Assembly: GCF_019443745.1 (NCBI RefSeq)
Contig: NZ_CP050948.1
Location: 1,054,001 to 1,118,000, forward strand
Direction: 5' to 3'
Length of the DNA: 64,000 nucleotides
Source: Iamia sp. SCSIO 61187
Lineage (GTDB): Bacteria; Actinomycetota; Acidimicrobiia; Acidimicrobiales; Iamiaceae
In this document: piece after piece, positions 16,342-25,439 of the stretch
Position numbering within the stretch: the stretch's first letter is position 1
How the letters are laid out: each line of letters starts with the position of its first letter
Program-made: the position numbers and the translations under genes
Notes under the pieces: model-generated
The model's database searches: none
What the model saw: only the letters and a program-made list of their open reading frames with translations
Told to the model about the DNA's origin: nothing

Positions 16342-16761
16342 TCAGCGGCGGGTGAGCACGACCACGGGGATGCGCCGGGTGGTCTTGGCCTCGTAGTCGG
16401 CGAAGCCGGGCATGTCCTGCTTCTGGGCCTCCCAGAGCCGGTCGTGCTCCTCGCCCTCGGCCACCGTCGCCGTCACCGGAACCGTCTCGGTCCCGACCTC
16501 GATGCTCGCCTCCGGGTGGGCCCTCAGGTTGTGGAACCAGTCCGGGTTGTCGGGCGCCCCGGCCTTGGAGGCGAAGATCACCCACCGGTCACCGTCGGCC
16601 CGGTACACGACCGGCGTCACCCGCTCGGCGCCGGAGCGGGCCCCGGTGCTGTGGAGGAGGAGCAGGGGGGCGCCCTCGAACGGGCCGCCGACCACTCCGT
16701 CGTTGGCCCGGAACTCCTCGATGATCCTCTGGTTGAAGTCGCCGGGACCGCTGTCGCTCAT
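16342..16761 (-). CDS. Deazaflavin (F420)-dependent nitroreductase family protein, Ddn-like
   Basis: 139 residues. The family signature runs through PLLLLHSTGARSGAERVTPV (about 32-51), WVIFASKAGAPDNPDWFHNL (about 60-79) and ASIEVGTETVPVTA, which is the F420-binding split barrel of Ddn, the enzyme that activates nitroimidazoles in mycobacteria. The natural role is probably quinone reduction at the membrane. It is divergent from the gene at 16799 with a 37 nt gap. Confidence 0.9.
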   Translation of the reverse strand: MSDSGPGDFNQRIIEEFRANDGVVGGPFEGAPLLLLHSTGARSGAERVTPVVYRADGDRWVIFASKAGAPDNPDWFHNLRAHPEASIEVGTETVPVTATVAEGEEHDRLWEAQKQDMPGFADYEAKTTRRIPVVVLTRR

Positions 16762-16798
16762 GGTGGCGAGCGTACGGGCCGGCGGGGAGGATGGGGCC

Positions 16799-17593
16799 GT
16801 GCCCGGTCCGTCCTCGTCCTCGTCCTCGCCGGCTCCCCGCCAGGTGCCGGACGTGCTCTCCGCCCTGGCGGCCCAGCAGGAGGAGCTCGCCGGCCTCGTC
16901 GACGGGCTCGACGCCGCCGGGCTGACCACCCCGTCGCGCTGCCCGGGCTGGTCGGTGGCCGACGTCCTCCTCCACCTGGCCCAGACCAACGAGGTGGCCG
17001 TGGCCTCGGTCACCGGCGACTTCGGCCCCTTCCTCGGCCGGACGACGGCGGACCTCGTGGTCAAGGGGACGGTCGACGACTGGGCCGGTGCCTTCGTCGC
17101 CGCCGAGCGGGACGACCCGCTGGTCGTGCGGGCCCGCTGGGCCTCCAGCGTCGACGCCCAGGCGGCCGCCTTCGCCGCCGCCGACCTCGATGCCCGGGTG
17201 CCGTGGGTCGTCGGCGACATGGCGGCCCGCAGCCTGGCCACGACCCGGCTGTCGGAGTCGTGGATCCACACCGTCGACGTCGGTGTGGGCCTCGGCGTCG
17301 AGGTTCCCCCGACCGACCGCCTGTGGCACGTCGCCCGCCTGGTCTGGCGCACCGTCCCCTACGCGCTCGCCCAGGGCGGGCACCGCCCGGCCGGCGACGT
17401 CCGGTTCGTCCTCGACGCGCCCGACGGCGACCGGTGGACGTTCGGCGAGGAGGGGGCATCGACGACGATCACCGGCGCGGCGGTCGACCTCTGCACCGTG
17501 GCCGGGCAGCGGGCCCCGGCGGCCGCCACCGGGCTCCGAGGGGTCGGACCGGACGCCGACGCGGTCCTCCGGCTGGCGCGGACCTTCGCCTGA
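16799..17593 (+). CDS. Maleylpyruvate isomerase-family protein (TIGR03084-like, DinB/MDMPI N-terminal)
   Basis: 264 residues from GTG. The MDMPI N-terminal four-helix domain is clear: DGLDAAGLTTPSRCPGWSVA, then DVLLHLAQTNEVA (about 35-70), with the metal His in LLHLAQ and a second His in ESWIHTVDVG near 155. Members use or are related to mycothiol-dependent isomerases and DinB hydrolases. The C-terminal third is a separate domain with no clear activity. It ends just before a strong hairpin (17623-17646). Confidence 0.82.
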   Translation: MPGPSSSSSSPAPRQVPDVLSALAAQQEELAGLVDGLDAAGLTTPSRCPGWSVADVLLHLAQTNEVAVASVTGDFGPFLGRTTADLVVKGTVDDWAGAFVAAERDDPLVVRARWASSVDAQAAAFAAADLDARVPWVVGDMAARSLATTRLSESWIHTVDVGVGLGVEVPPTDRLWHVARLVWRTVPYALAQGGHRPAGDVRFVLDAPDGDRWTFGEEGASTTITGAAVDLCTVAGQRAPAAATGLRGVGPDADAVLRLARTFA

Positions 17594-17622
17594 GCCCGGG
17601 CCGTGTCAGTCGCTGCCGCGAC

Positions 17623-17646
17623 GCCGGTGCTCTGACCTGCACCGGC
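17623..17646. terminator. Hairpin after the MDMPI-family gene
   Basis: Perfect 8 nt arms (GCCGGTGC and GCACCGGC) around an 8 nt loop, 30 nt after the stop at 17593. No U-tract follows, as is common in very GC-rich actinobacteria. It may terminate the upstream gene or fold in the leader of the hemerythrin gene. Confidence 0.45.
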
Positions 17647-17722
17647 GCGATCGGCCCGTCGGGACGGGAGCGACATGGGGCACATGCTGTGGATGTCGGG
17701 ATCTGACGGGCAGGGACCGGTC

Positions 17723-18706
17723 ATGGATGCCATCACCATGCTCAAGGACGACCACCATGCCGTGGAGCAGCTCTTCAAGCGCTTCGAGAAGGCGGGTGAC
17801 CGGGCCTACGTCGAGAAGCGTGACCTGGTCGATCGCATCATCGAGGCCCTGTCGACGCACGCCGCGATCGAGGAGCAGCTCTTCTACCCGGTGACCCGGG
17901 CGACCGTGGAGGGCACCGACGACATCGTGCTGGAGAGCATCGAGGAGCACCAGATCGTCAAGTGGCTGCTCCACGACCTGGAGCGCATGGACCCCCACGA
18001 CGAGCGCTTCGACGCCAAGGTCACCGTGCTCATCGAGAACGTGCGCCACCACGTCGAGGAGGAGGAGCAGGACTACTTCCCCAAGGTGCGCGAGGCCCTG
18101 GGTCGCAAGGACCTCGCCGACCTGGGCGAGTCCATGGCCGCCGCCCGGGAGATCGCCCCGACCCACCCGCACCCGCGCTCGCCGTCCACCCCTCCGGGGA
18201 ACCTCGTGGTCGGCACCGTCGCCGGCGCCGCCGACCGCATCGGTGACACCGTGAGCGGCGTGGCCCAGGGCAGCGTCGCCGCCGCCCAGGACCTCGTGAA
18301 CCTGGTCCTCCGTCGGCCCCGCACGGCCGCCTCGCCCAAGGGCAGCAGCGTCACCCGCACCACCGCCCGCCGGATCCGGGGCGACGTGAGCGTCGCCGCC
18401 GACGACGTGATCGACGCCATCAAGGAGGCTCGCAAGGTCGGCGAGGACACCCTCGACGCCGCCCGCTCCGGGGCCAAGGGCGTCGCCACCTCCGCCGGTC
18501 GCGGGGCCAAGAGCACCGCCTCCGCCGCCGAGTCCGGGGCCAAGGGCACGGCCACCTCGGCCCGCCGCTCGGCCGGGACGACCTCCACCACGGCCAAGCG
18601 GGCCGCGACCACAACGGGTCGCACGGCCAAGGCCTCGGCCAAGAAGACCACGGCCACCGCCAAGCGGGCCGCGACCTCCACCAAGAAGGCCGCCTCCGGC
18701 AGCTGA
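17723..18706 (+). CDS. Hemerythrin-domain protein with histone H1-like basic C-terminal tail
   Basis: 327 residues from the ATG at 17723 (AGGGA 6-7 nt upstream; other in-frame ATGs lie at 17675-17693). Residues 1-125 form an HHE hemerythrin bundle with iron ligand candidates H11/H12, H46, E50, H76, H110 and the EEEEQDYFP helix. Residues 160-200 are an amphipathic Ala/Val/Asp stretch. From about 240 the sequence is a low-complexity Ala/Thr/Lys/Ser tail with AK, AKR and KK steps like histone H1 or mycobacterial HupB. The protein may bind DNA while sensing O2, NO or iron; this is inference. Family end-products of this type are rare. Confidence 0.88.
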   Translation: MDAITMLKDDHHAVEQLFKRFEKAGDRAYVEKRDLVDRIIEALSTHAAIEEQLFYPVTRATVEGTDDIVLESIEEHQIVKWLLHDLERMDPHDERFDAKVTVLIENVRHHVEEEEQDYFPKVREALGRKDLADLGESMAAAREIAPTHPHPRSPSTPPGNLVVGTVAGAADRIGDTVSGVAQGSVAAAQDLVNLVLRRPRTAASPKGSSVTRTTARRIRGDVSVAADDVIDAIKEARKVGEDTLDAARSGAKGVATSAGRGAKSTASAAESGAKGTATSARRSAGTTSTTAKRAATTTGRTAKASAKKTTATAKRAATSTKKAASGS

Positions 18707-18739
18707 CCGCATGCGCGGCCGAGCTGCGTCCCTCTTCCC

Positions 18740-18789
18740 GGACCGGTGACCAGATGACCCCATCAGGCGGGGGATCTGATCACCGGTCC
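18740..18789. repeat. Palindromic hairpin between convergent genes
   Basis: Arms of 16 nt (GGACCGGTGACCAGAT at 18740-18755 against 18774-18789) with one mismatch and an 18 nt loop. It lies between the ends of the hemerythrin and MMPL genes and probably acts as a bidirectional terminator. Confidence 0.6.
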
Positions 18790-18812
18790 GTCGCGTCAGG
18801 GGCGAGGCCCGG

Positions 18813-21152
18813 TCAGACCGGGACGGGCTCGGCCTCGGGGTCGGGCTGGCGCACGTCGGGCTCGTCGTCGTCATCGTCGACGTGGCCCTCGACGTCGATG
18901 GTGGGCAGCAGGCGGTCGAGCCACCGCGGCAGCCACCAGTTGCGATCGCCGAGCAGCTCCATCGTCGCCGGCACGAGCAGCATCCGGACGATGGTGGCGT
19001 CGAGGAAGATCGCCGTCGCCAGGCCGGTGCCCATCAGCTTGAGGACCCGGTCGTTCTCGAGCAGGAAGCTCCCGAAGACCACGACCATGATCGCCGCGGC
19101 CGCGGTGATGACCTTCGCCGTGGCAGCCAGGCCGTCGGCCACCGACGTGCGGCTGTCGCCGGTGCGGTGCCACTCCTCCCGGACCCGGGACAGCAGGAAC
19201 ACCTCGTAGTCCATCGACAGGCCGAACACGATGGCGAACAGCATCATCGGCGCCCACGGCTCGATCGGGGCCGGCTGCACGCCGGTGACGTCGCTCAGCC
19301 AGCCCCACTGGAACAGGGCCACCACCAGGCCGTAGGCGGCGCCGATCGAGAGCAGGTTCATGATCACGGCCTTGAGCGGCACGAGCACGGACCGGAACAC
19401 GACCATCAGCAGCAGGAACGACAGGGCGAGCACCGTGACGAAGAAGTACGGCAGGCGCGACGCCAGGTAGTCCGAGAAGTCGAGGTTCACGGCGTTGCTG
19501 CCGGTGACGTTGACCTGGAACCCGGCGGTGTCCTCGACCGGGGGCAGGACCTCGTCGCGCAGGCGGTCGACGAGCTCGGAGGTCGCCTTCTCCTGGGGGC
19601 CGCTGGTGGGGACCAGGTTCCACAGCGCCGCCGTCGGCGCGTCGCCGTTGGGCACGGCGGGGGAGACGAAGGCGACGCCGGGGTCGGCGTCGACGGCGGC
19701 GGTGATCTCCTCCAGGGCGGCCGGGTCGGCGCCCTCGGGCAGCTCGGCCACCAGCAGCATCGGCCCCGAGAAGCCGGGACCGAAGCCCTCGACCAGCAGG
19801 TCGTAGGCCTTCTTGGTGGTGGTGTCGTCGGCGAAGTTGCTCTCGTCGGAGAAGCCCAGGCGCAGCGAGAGCACCGGGACGGCCAGGATGAGCAGCACCG
19901 CGGTGGCGCCGATGGCCACGACCCACGGCCGGTGCTGGACCACCCGGCTCCACCGGTAGGCGAAGGTCTCCTGGCGGGGCTTCTGGCTGCGGAGCGGGAC
20001 CTCTCGCTTCAGGGGGCCGACGAAGAACCCGGCGACCAGCACCACGACGGCGGCCAGGATGAACAGCCCGGCCACCGGCCCGACCTTGAAGCCGGCACCG
20101 ACCAGGGCCAGCGCCATCAGCCCGGCGGCGAGGAGGCCCCGCCAGCGGGTGAGCTCCACCCGCTCGCCGGCGAAGCCGAGGAGGGCGGGCAGCAGCGTGA
20201 GCGAGGCGACCACGGTGATGGCGACGACCGAGGCGGCGGCGATCGCCAGGCCCTGCACGAAGGTGACGCCGACGAGCATCATGCTGAGCAGCGAGATGAC
20301 GACGGTGCAGCCGGCGAAGAGCACCGATCGGCCGGCGGTGTCGATGGAGACGGCGACCGACTGCCGGACGGTGTGCCCGAGGTGCAGCTGCTCGCGATAC
20401 CGGGTGACGATCAGCAGGGCGTAGTCGATGCCCACGCCGAGGCCGATCATGATGCCGAGGAAGGTGGCGAAGTCGGGGACGGCGAGGGCGTGGCTGAGGA
20501 GGGTGACGATGGCCGTGCCGATGCCGATGCCGAAGAGGGCAACCCCCACGGGCAGGCCCATGGCCAGCACCGAGCCGAAGGCGAGGATCAAGATGACGAT
20601 GGCGAACGCCAGGCCCAGCGCCTCCGACGACGGCTCCTCGAACTCGGCGAAGTAGAAGCTGCCCCGCTCGACCTGGAGGCCCTCCACGGTGGGGGTGTTC
20701 TCGGCGATGAAGGTCCCGATCTCCTGGGCGTCGGGGAACGCCACGTCGTCGGGCATCTCCACGTTGGCGTAGGCGATGGTCCCGTCCTCGCCCTCGGTGG
20801 ACGAGATCTGGCGGGCCCCCTCCTCGCTGTAGGGGCTGACCACCGCGACGACGTGCGGCTGCTCGGCCACCTCGGCGAACAGGGCCTCCATGGCCTCGCG
20901 CACCTCGGGGTCGTCGACGCCCTGCTCGGCGCGGAAGACGATGGTGCCGGTGGCGTTGGTGCCCTGGCCGCCGAACTCCTCGTCGAGGATGTCGAAGCCG
21001 GTCTTCGACTCGGACTCGGGGAGGTTGAACTCGTCGCGGAAGGCGCCGCCGGCGCCGCCGGAGGCCCCCATCCCGACGACGAGGGCGAGGATCCACAGCC
21101 CGAGCACGAGCTTGCGGTGGTCGTGGCACCAGGGTCCCAGTCGTGCGAACAT
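18813..21152 (-). CDS. MMPL-family RND transporter
   Basis: 779 residues, about twelve membrane segments in two halves: TM1 near 13-35, a periplasmic loop, five TMs (about 175-330), a TM near 370, a second loop, then five TMs (about 540-700). Proton-relay motifs GLGVGIDYALLIVTRYRE near 237 and FGLSMDYEVFLLSRVREEW near 645 are those of MMPL/HpnN proteins. These export lipids or hydrophobic compounds using the proton gradient; MmpL proteins of mycobacteria are the known examples. The acidic C-terminus (residues 755-779) is disordered. No linked lipid-synthesis gene is present, so the cargo is unknown. Confidence 0.92.
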   Translation of the reverse strand: MFARLGPWCHDHRKLVLGLWILALVVGMGASGGAGGAFRDEFNLPESESKTGFDILDEEFGGQGTNATGTIVFRAEQGVDDPEVREAMEALFAEVAEQPHVVAVVSPYSEEGARQISSTEGEDGTIAYANVEMPDDVAFPDAQEIGTFIAENTPTVEGLQVERGSFYFAEFEEPSSEALGLAFAIVILILAFGSVLAMGLPVGVALFGIGIGTAIVTLLSHALAVPDFATFLGIMIGLGVGIDYALLIVTRYREQLHLGHTVRQSVAVSIDTAGRSVLFAGCTVVISLLSMMLVGVTFVQGLAIAAASVVAITVVASLTLLPALLGFAGERVELTRWRGLLAAGLMALALVGAGFKVGPVAGLFILAAVVVLVAGFFVGPLKREVPLRSQKPRQETFAYRWSRVVQHRPWVVAIGATAVLLILAVPVLSLRLGFSDESNFADDTTTKKAYDLLVEGFGPGFSGPMLLVAELPEGADPAALEEITAAVDADPGVAFVSPAVPNGDAPTAALWNLVPTSGPQEKATSELVDRLRDEVLPPVEDTAGFQVNVTGSNAVNLDFSDYLASRLPYFFVTVLALSFLLLMVVFRSVLVPLKAVIMNLLSIGAAYGLVVALFQWGWLSDVTGVQPAPIEPWAPMMLFAIVFGLSMDYEVFLLSRVREEWHRTGDSRTSVADGLAATAKVITAAAAIMVVVFGSFLLENDRVLKLMGTGLATAIFLDATIVRMLLVPATMELLGDRNWWLPRWLDRLLPTIDVEGHVDDDDDEPDVRQPDPEAEPVPV

Positions 21153-21364
21153 CTGGCTCTCCTAGGGGTGATGGGGGTGCGCCCGGGGCGCGGCGGGGGA
21201 TGTGCGGGGGTGAGACGGCGGGACGGTCGCGAACTCATCGCCCGGCCGCCCGGTCGTCCGTCGCTCTGACGGATGCGACCCGGCCAGCGTGACAGCGGGA
21301 ACCGGCCACCTGCTGTCCGATTTTCCGGAGCCCCTGGCACGGGTGCGGCGACGAGACTGCTGCG

Positions 21365-21985
21365 GTGGCCGAGCGGAACCGGGTGACCCCGACCGGGGAG
21401 ATCGTGGCGACTGCCCAGCGCGGGCTGTTCCTGGGGAACCGGGGGAGCATCCACCGGGGCCACGAGGTGGTGCGGCCCTGGCAGGTCCGGCGCTGGATCA
21501 CCTGTGCGCTCGCCTACAAGGGCTGGCGGGCCCCGATGTGGGAGCCCGGGCGGTGGACGCCCCTCTTCTTCTGGGACGAGGCGGTGGCCCTCGCCGCCGG
21601 CCACCGGCCCTGCGCCCTGTGCCGGCACGCTGACCACGTCCGCTGGATGGACGGGTGGGAGGCGGCCACCGGGTCCCGGCCGCGGGTCGACCCCGTCGAC
21701 CGGGTGCTCCACGACGAGCGGGTCGGCCCCGATCGAGGGAAGCGGCTGCACGACCTCCCGTGGGCGGGGCTGCCGGTCGGGACCTTCGCCGTGGTCGACG
21801 ACCGCCCGCACCTCGTGCTCGCCGATCACCTCGTCCCGTGGCACGCCCGAGCCGACGCCTACGGGCCGCCGCGGCCCCGGCCCCGCACCGGGAGGGCCAC
21901 GGTGCTCACCCCGCCGTCGACGGTCGCCGTCCTCCGCTCCGGGTACGCACCGGTGCTGCACCCGTCCCTCGCTCGGCCCCGGTGA
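21365..21985 (+). CDS. Conserved protein of unknown function with a CxxC motif
   Basis: 206 residues from GTG. I recognise the pattern as a conserved uncharacterised family: RVTPTGEIVATAQRGLFLGNR at the start, RPWQVRRWITCALAYKGWR, then PGRWTPLFFWDEAVALAAGH followed by RPCALCRHAD (about 79-88). The CALC pair and a further Cys near 52 could bind zinc. The second half is Pro/Arg-rich. No function is known to me. A GAGACT box 6 nt before the start fits the leaderless pattern weakly. Confidence 0.72.
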   Translation: MAERNRVTPTGEIVATAQRGLFLGNRGSIHRGHEVVRPWQVRRWITCALAYKGWRAPMWEPGRWTPLFFWDEAVALAAGHRPCALCRHADHVRWMDGWEAATGSRPRVDPVDRVLHDERVGPDRGKRLHDLPWAGLPVGTFAVVDDRPHLVLADHLVPWHARADAYGPPRPRPRTGRATVLTPPSTVAVLRSGYAPVLHPSLARPR

Positions 21986-21986
21986 G

Positions 21987-22010
21987 CGGACCGCCCCGAG
22001 CGGGGGTCCG
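21987..22010. terminator. Hairpin between convergent genes
   Basis: CGGACC-CCCC pairs with GGGG-GTCCG around GAGC with a small bulge, directly after the stop at 21985 and before the MFS gene end at 22047. A bidirectional terminator is likely. Confidence 0.45.
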
Positions 22011-22046
22011 GCCACCGGGGCCGCGACGGGGGAGGGGCCGGCGACG

Positions 22047-23654
22047 TCAGTCGACGAAGGCGAGCTCCAGCTCGGCGTCGTCGGCCTCGAGGACCAGGTC
22101 CTCACCCTCCTGCTTGCGCCCGGGCATCCAGGCGAAGGCGAACACGGCGATGGCGAGGGCCAGGCCGGCGCTCAGCCCCATGGCCGTCCCCCACCCGTCG
22201 ATGAAGGCACCGCGGGCGGCGTCGAGGATGCCCTGGCCCTCCGGTCCCATCGGACCGGTCACGGCCACGGCTCCGCCGATGCCCTCCTCGACGGCGTGGG
22301 CCGCCTCCGGGGGGAGGCCGGCGGTGGCGTCGGCGACCGACGAGGAGTAGGTGGCCGACAGCACGCTGCCGATGAGGGCCACCCCCACGGCGGTGCCGAG
22401 CTCGCGCACGGTGTCGTTGAGCGCCGAGGCGACGCCCTGGTCCTCCACGGGCAGCGAACCGGTGATGGCGGTCGTCCCCGACGTCATGGCCAGGCCCATG
22501 CCGGCGGCCATGACGAACAGCCCCGGAGCGACCGACCAGTAGCCCCCGTCGGCGCTGGCCATGGTGCCCATCAGGGCCATGCCGACGGCGATCAGGAGGG
22601 CGCCGCCGCCGATCATCGCCCGCAGTCCCACCCTCCGGGCGATGAGCGGGGCCACGCTCGACAGCGGCATCATCACCGCGGCCACGGGGAGCAGGCTGAC
22701 GGCGGCGGCGACGGCCGAGTACCCCAGCACCGCCTGCATGAGCTGGATGAGCACCAGGAACAGGGCTCCCATCAGGCCGAAGATGCCGAGCAGGCCGACC
22801 GACCCACCGGCGAGCGTGCGGTTGCGGAACAGGCGCAGCTGGAGCAGAGGGTGGTCCTGGCGCAGCTCCCACCACGCGAAGGCGGCGCCGGCGGCCGCGG
22901 CCACCGCCAGGCTCGTCACGGTGATCGGCTCGGTCCACCCCGCCTCGGGGCCCTCGTGGATGCCGAGGACGAGCGCGCCCACGGCGAGGGCGGACAGGAG
23001 CGAGCCGCCGACGTCGAAGCGCCCCTCGGTGTGCTCGCGGGAGGACGGGACGAACAGGAGCGAGAGCACCAGGCTGGCGCCGCCCAGCAGCATCGGCGTG
23101 GCGAACACCCACGGCCAGGTGAAGTTGTCGACCACGATCGAGCTGGCGACCAGCCCGAGGATGGCGCCCGACCCGGCGAACCCGGCCCACATGCCGACCG
23201 CCCGGTCGCGCTCCTCCTCGGGGAAGGTCGAGGTGATGACCGACAGCGTGACCGGCATGATCATGGCGGCGCCGACGCCGGCGACGACCCGGAGGGCGAC
23301 CAGCTGGTCGACGGTGGTGGCGAGGGTCGACGCCGCCGAGGCGCCGAGGAAGAGCCCCAGACCGCCGAGGAGGACCGGCTTGCGGCCCCAGCGGTCGCCG
23401 ACCGCCCCGATGGGCAGGAGCAGGGCGGCCAGGGCGATGGTGTAGCCGTTGACGACCCAGAGCAGCTCGCCCTGGCCGGCGCCGAGGTCGGCGGCGAGCT
23501 GGCCGAGGGCCACGTTGAGGCCGGCGACCGAGGCGACCACCGCGGTCAGGGCGGTCAGGACGGCGGCCAGCACGAGGCGGCGGCGGCCGGGGTCGGCCAC
23601 CACCGTCTCGTCGGGCGGGGGCGGGGCGGGGCGGGGGAGGGAGGTCGCTGTCAT
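22047..23654 (-). CDS. MFS drug:H+ antiporter (EmrB/QacA, DHA2 type)
   Basis: 535 residues with fourteen predicted membrane segments. Motif A is GAVGDRWGRKPVLLGGLG near 76-93, motif C is AGFAGSGAILGLV near 155-167, and motif D1 lies in LNVALGQLAADLGA. DHA2 pumps expel dyes, biocides and antibiotics. The divergent TetR at 23737 and the operator between them follow the QacA/QacR layout, so efflux is probably induced by its own substrates. The cytoplasmic C-terminus is acidic. Confidence 0.92.
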   Translation of the reverse strand: MTATSLPRPAPPPPDETVVADPGRRRLVLAAVLTALTAVVASVAGLNVALGQLAADLGAGQGELLWVVNGYTIALAALLLPIGAVGDRWGRKPVLLGGLGLFLGASAASTLATTVDQLVALRVVAGVGAAMIMPVTLSVITSTFPEEERDRAVGMWAGFAGSGAILGLVASSIVVDNFTWPWVFATPMLLGGASLVLSLLFVPSSREHTEGRFDVGGSLLSALAVGALVLGIHEGPEAGWTEPITVTSLAVAAAAGAAFAWWELRQDHPLLQLRLFRNRTLAGGSVGLLGIFGLMGALFLVLIQLMQAVLGYSAVAAAVSLLPVAAVMMPLSSVAPLIARRVGLRAMIGGGALLIAVGMALMGTMASADGGYWSVAPGLFVMAAGMGLAMTSGTTAITGSLPVEDQGVASALNDTVRELGTAVGVALIGSVLSATYSSSVADATAGLPPEAAHAVEEGIGGAVAVTGPMGPEGQGILDAARGAFIDGWGTAMGLSAGLALAIAVFAFAWMPGRKQEGEDLVLEADDAELELAFVD

Positions 23655-23705
23655 CGTCGATCCGTTCGTCGTCGATCCTGGGGGACGCAGCGAAACGCTA
23701 CTGTC

Positions 23706-23730
23706 TCGTATCGCTACGAAACGGTACAGT
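23706..23730 (+). promoter_or_regulatory. TetR operator and -10 box in the MFS/TetR divergent region
   Basis: TCGTA-TCGC-TACGA (23706-23719) is a perfect inverted repeat. A wider partly symmetric frame runs from TACTGT (23699-23704) to ACAGTA (23726-23731). TACAGT (23725-23730) is a -10 box 6 nt before the TetR ATG at 23737, so repressor binding here would block its own start and the divergent efflux gene. Confidence 0.55.
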
Positions 23731-23736
23731 ACGATT

Positions 23737-24378
23737 ATGACGTCGATCGAGCAAGGGCTTCCTGTGCGACAGCCGTCACCGGTAGCGTCCGGGCTCGACA
23801 TGGACCCCCGCATCGCCCGGACCCAGCAGGCGGTGATGGACGCCGCCACCGAGCTCCTCGTCGAGGGCGGTCCCGCCGCCCTCACCATGGACGCGGTGGT
23901 GGCCCGGTCGGGGGTGGCGAAGTCGACGCTCTACCGCCACTGGGAGACTCGCGACGCCCTGCTGGCCGCCGTGTTCACCACGTGCAAGCCGGCGATGGGC
24001 GCCCCCGCGGACGCCACCAGCTGCGAGGAGGGGCTCCGGGCGCTCGTCCGGACGGTGGCCGACGCCCTCACCGACGAGAGCTGGAGCCGGCTGGCCCCCG
24101 CCCTGATCCTGCTGTCCAAGCAGCACCCGGAGCTGGCCCAGGTCGACTCCGACATGAAGCGGACCCAGCACGAGGCCACCGAGGCGGTGCTGCGGATGGG
24201 CGTCGAGGAGGGGCTCCTCGACCCGTCGGTGCTCGACGACGTCGAGCGCGCCGTCGCCCTGGTCGCCGGGCCCGTGGTGTTCGCCGGGCTGGCCGACATG
24301 ACCGAGATCGACGACGCCCTGGTCGACACCTGCGTGACCCAGTTCCTGGCCGGCCACCGGGCCGAGGCCCGGTCGTGA
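23737..24378 (+). CDS. TetR-family repressor, probable regulator of the MFS efflux gene
   Basis: 213 residues. The helix-turn-helix is GGPAALTMDAVVARSGVAKS, then TLYRHWETRDALLAAVF (about 46-82), followed by a TetR_C-type domain (about 95-205) with the phrase LILLSKQHPELAQV typical of this subgroup. It overlaps the hydrolase gene by 4 nt (GTGA), so the regulator and hydrolase are one operon, divergent from the pump. Likely regulates both directions. Confidence 0.92.
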   Translation: MTSIEQGLPVRQPSPVASGLDMDPRIARTQQAVMDAATELLVEGGPAALTMDAVVARSGVAKSTLYRHWETRDALLAAVFTTCKPAMGAPADATSCEEGLRALVRTVADALTDESWSRLAPALILLSKQHPELAQVDSDMKRTQHEATEAVLRMGVEEGLLDPSVLDDVERAVALVAGPVVFAGLADMTEIDDALVDTCVTQFLAGHRAEARS

Positions 24379-25406
24379 GCCGGCTCCGCCGCAGCGCCCT
24401 GCTGGGCGCCACCGGCGTGGCCGTGGGCGTGGCCGCCCGTCGCCTCTCGGCCCGCCGGCGGCTCGTCGCGACGGTGCCGGCCGAGCTGCGCAGCCCGCTC
24501 CTGATGGTCCCGCTGAAGGTCGGCGGCGACCGCACCGTCGCCGTGGTCAACGCCGGCCTCCGAGCGGCCGCCGACCGGGACCGCAGCACCGGCTGGGAGC
24601 GCCGCGAGGTGCCGGCCACGGCCGAGGGCCCGGCCGTCCCGGTCTACGTGTACGAGCCGCCGGATGCGCCGACGGCCTCCGGCGCCCGGCCGGCGGTCCT
24701 CTGGATCCACGGCGGCGGCCTCGTCGTCGGCCACCCGGTCGCCTACCACGACATCTGCCGGCGCCTCGCCCGCGAGCTGGGGGCGGTCGTGGTCAGCGTC
24801 GACTACCGCCTGGCGCCGAGCGACCCGTTCCCGGCCGGGCTCGACGACTGCGTGGCCGCCCTCCGGTGGGTGCACGAGCAGGCCGACGACCTGGGCATCG
24901 ACCCCTCCCGGGTCGCGGTGGCGGGCGACAGCGCCGGGGGCGGGCTCACGGCGGCGCTCTGCCAGCGGGCCCACGACCGGGGTGGCCCGCCCATCGCCTT
25001 CCAGGCCATGAAGTACCCGATGCTCGACGACCGCACGGTCCTGCGCGCCGACCACGGCGGGCGGGGGGCGTTCGTGTGGACGCCGGCCTCGAACCGCTAC
25101 GCCTGGGGCGCCTACCTGGGCCACCCGGTCCGCGAGGAGGAGGACCGGCCCTACGCCGTCCCGGCCCGGCGGATCGACCTCTCCGGCCTCCCACCGGCGT
25201 GGATCGGCGTCGGCGAGCTCGACCTCTTCCACGACGAGGACGTCGACTACGCCGAGCGGCTGCGGGGGTCGGGCGTCCCGTGCGAGCTCCTCGTCGTCCC
25301 CGGGATGTACCACGGCGCCGAGGGCGTGGCGGCCAAGGCCGAGCCCATGGTCGCCTTCGAGGACGCCCTCGTGGCCGCGCTCCGCCGCGGCCTCGCCCCG
25401 GACTGA
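24375..25406 (+). CDS. Alpha/beta hydrolase, hormone-sensitive lipase family
   Basis: 343 residues from GTG. The oxyanion motif HGGG is in LWIHGGGLVVGHPVAYHDIC near 113-132, the nucleophile Ser in VAGDSAGGGLTAAL near 184-197, the acid in GELDLFHDEDVDYA and the His in PGMYHGAE near 315. The N-terminal 40 residues are Arg/Ala-rich and weakly hydrophobic. It should cleave short- or medium-chain esters. Being coupled to a TetR beside a drug pump, it may detoxify an exported compound. Confidence 0.9.
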   Translation: MSRLRRSALLGATGVAVGVAARRLSARRRLVATVPAELRSPLLMVPLKVGGDRTVAVVNAGLRAAADRDRSTGWERREVPATAEGPAVPVYVYEPPDAPTASGARPAVLWIHGGGLVVGHPVAYHDICRRLARELGAVVVSVDYRLAPSDPFPAGLDDCVAALRWVHEQADDLGIDPSRVAVAGDSAGGGLTAALCQRAHDRGGPPIAFQAMKYPMLDDRTVLRADHGGRGAFVWTPASNRYAWGAYLGHPVREEEDRPYAVPARRIDLSGLPPAWIGVGELDLFHDEDVDYAERLRGSGVPCELLVVPGMYHGAEGVAAKAEPMVAFEDALVAALRRGLAPD

Positions 25407-25439
25407 TCCCCGGGCGGACCACGACGGTCCTCGGGCGGG

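Noticed and set aside
21257-21273. TCCGTC/GACGGA inverted repeat as an operator for the MMPL gene.
   Set aside because: Arms of 6 nt in DNA this GC-rich are expected by chance, and no promoter elements align with it.
21504-23700. Very long open frame on the plus strand opposite the MFS gene, running on from the 21365 gene.
   Set aside because: No domain or hydrophobic pattern; it is antisense to the MFS transporter, whose motifs A and C are intact.
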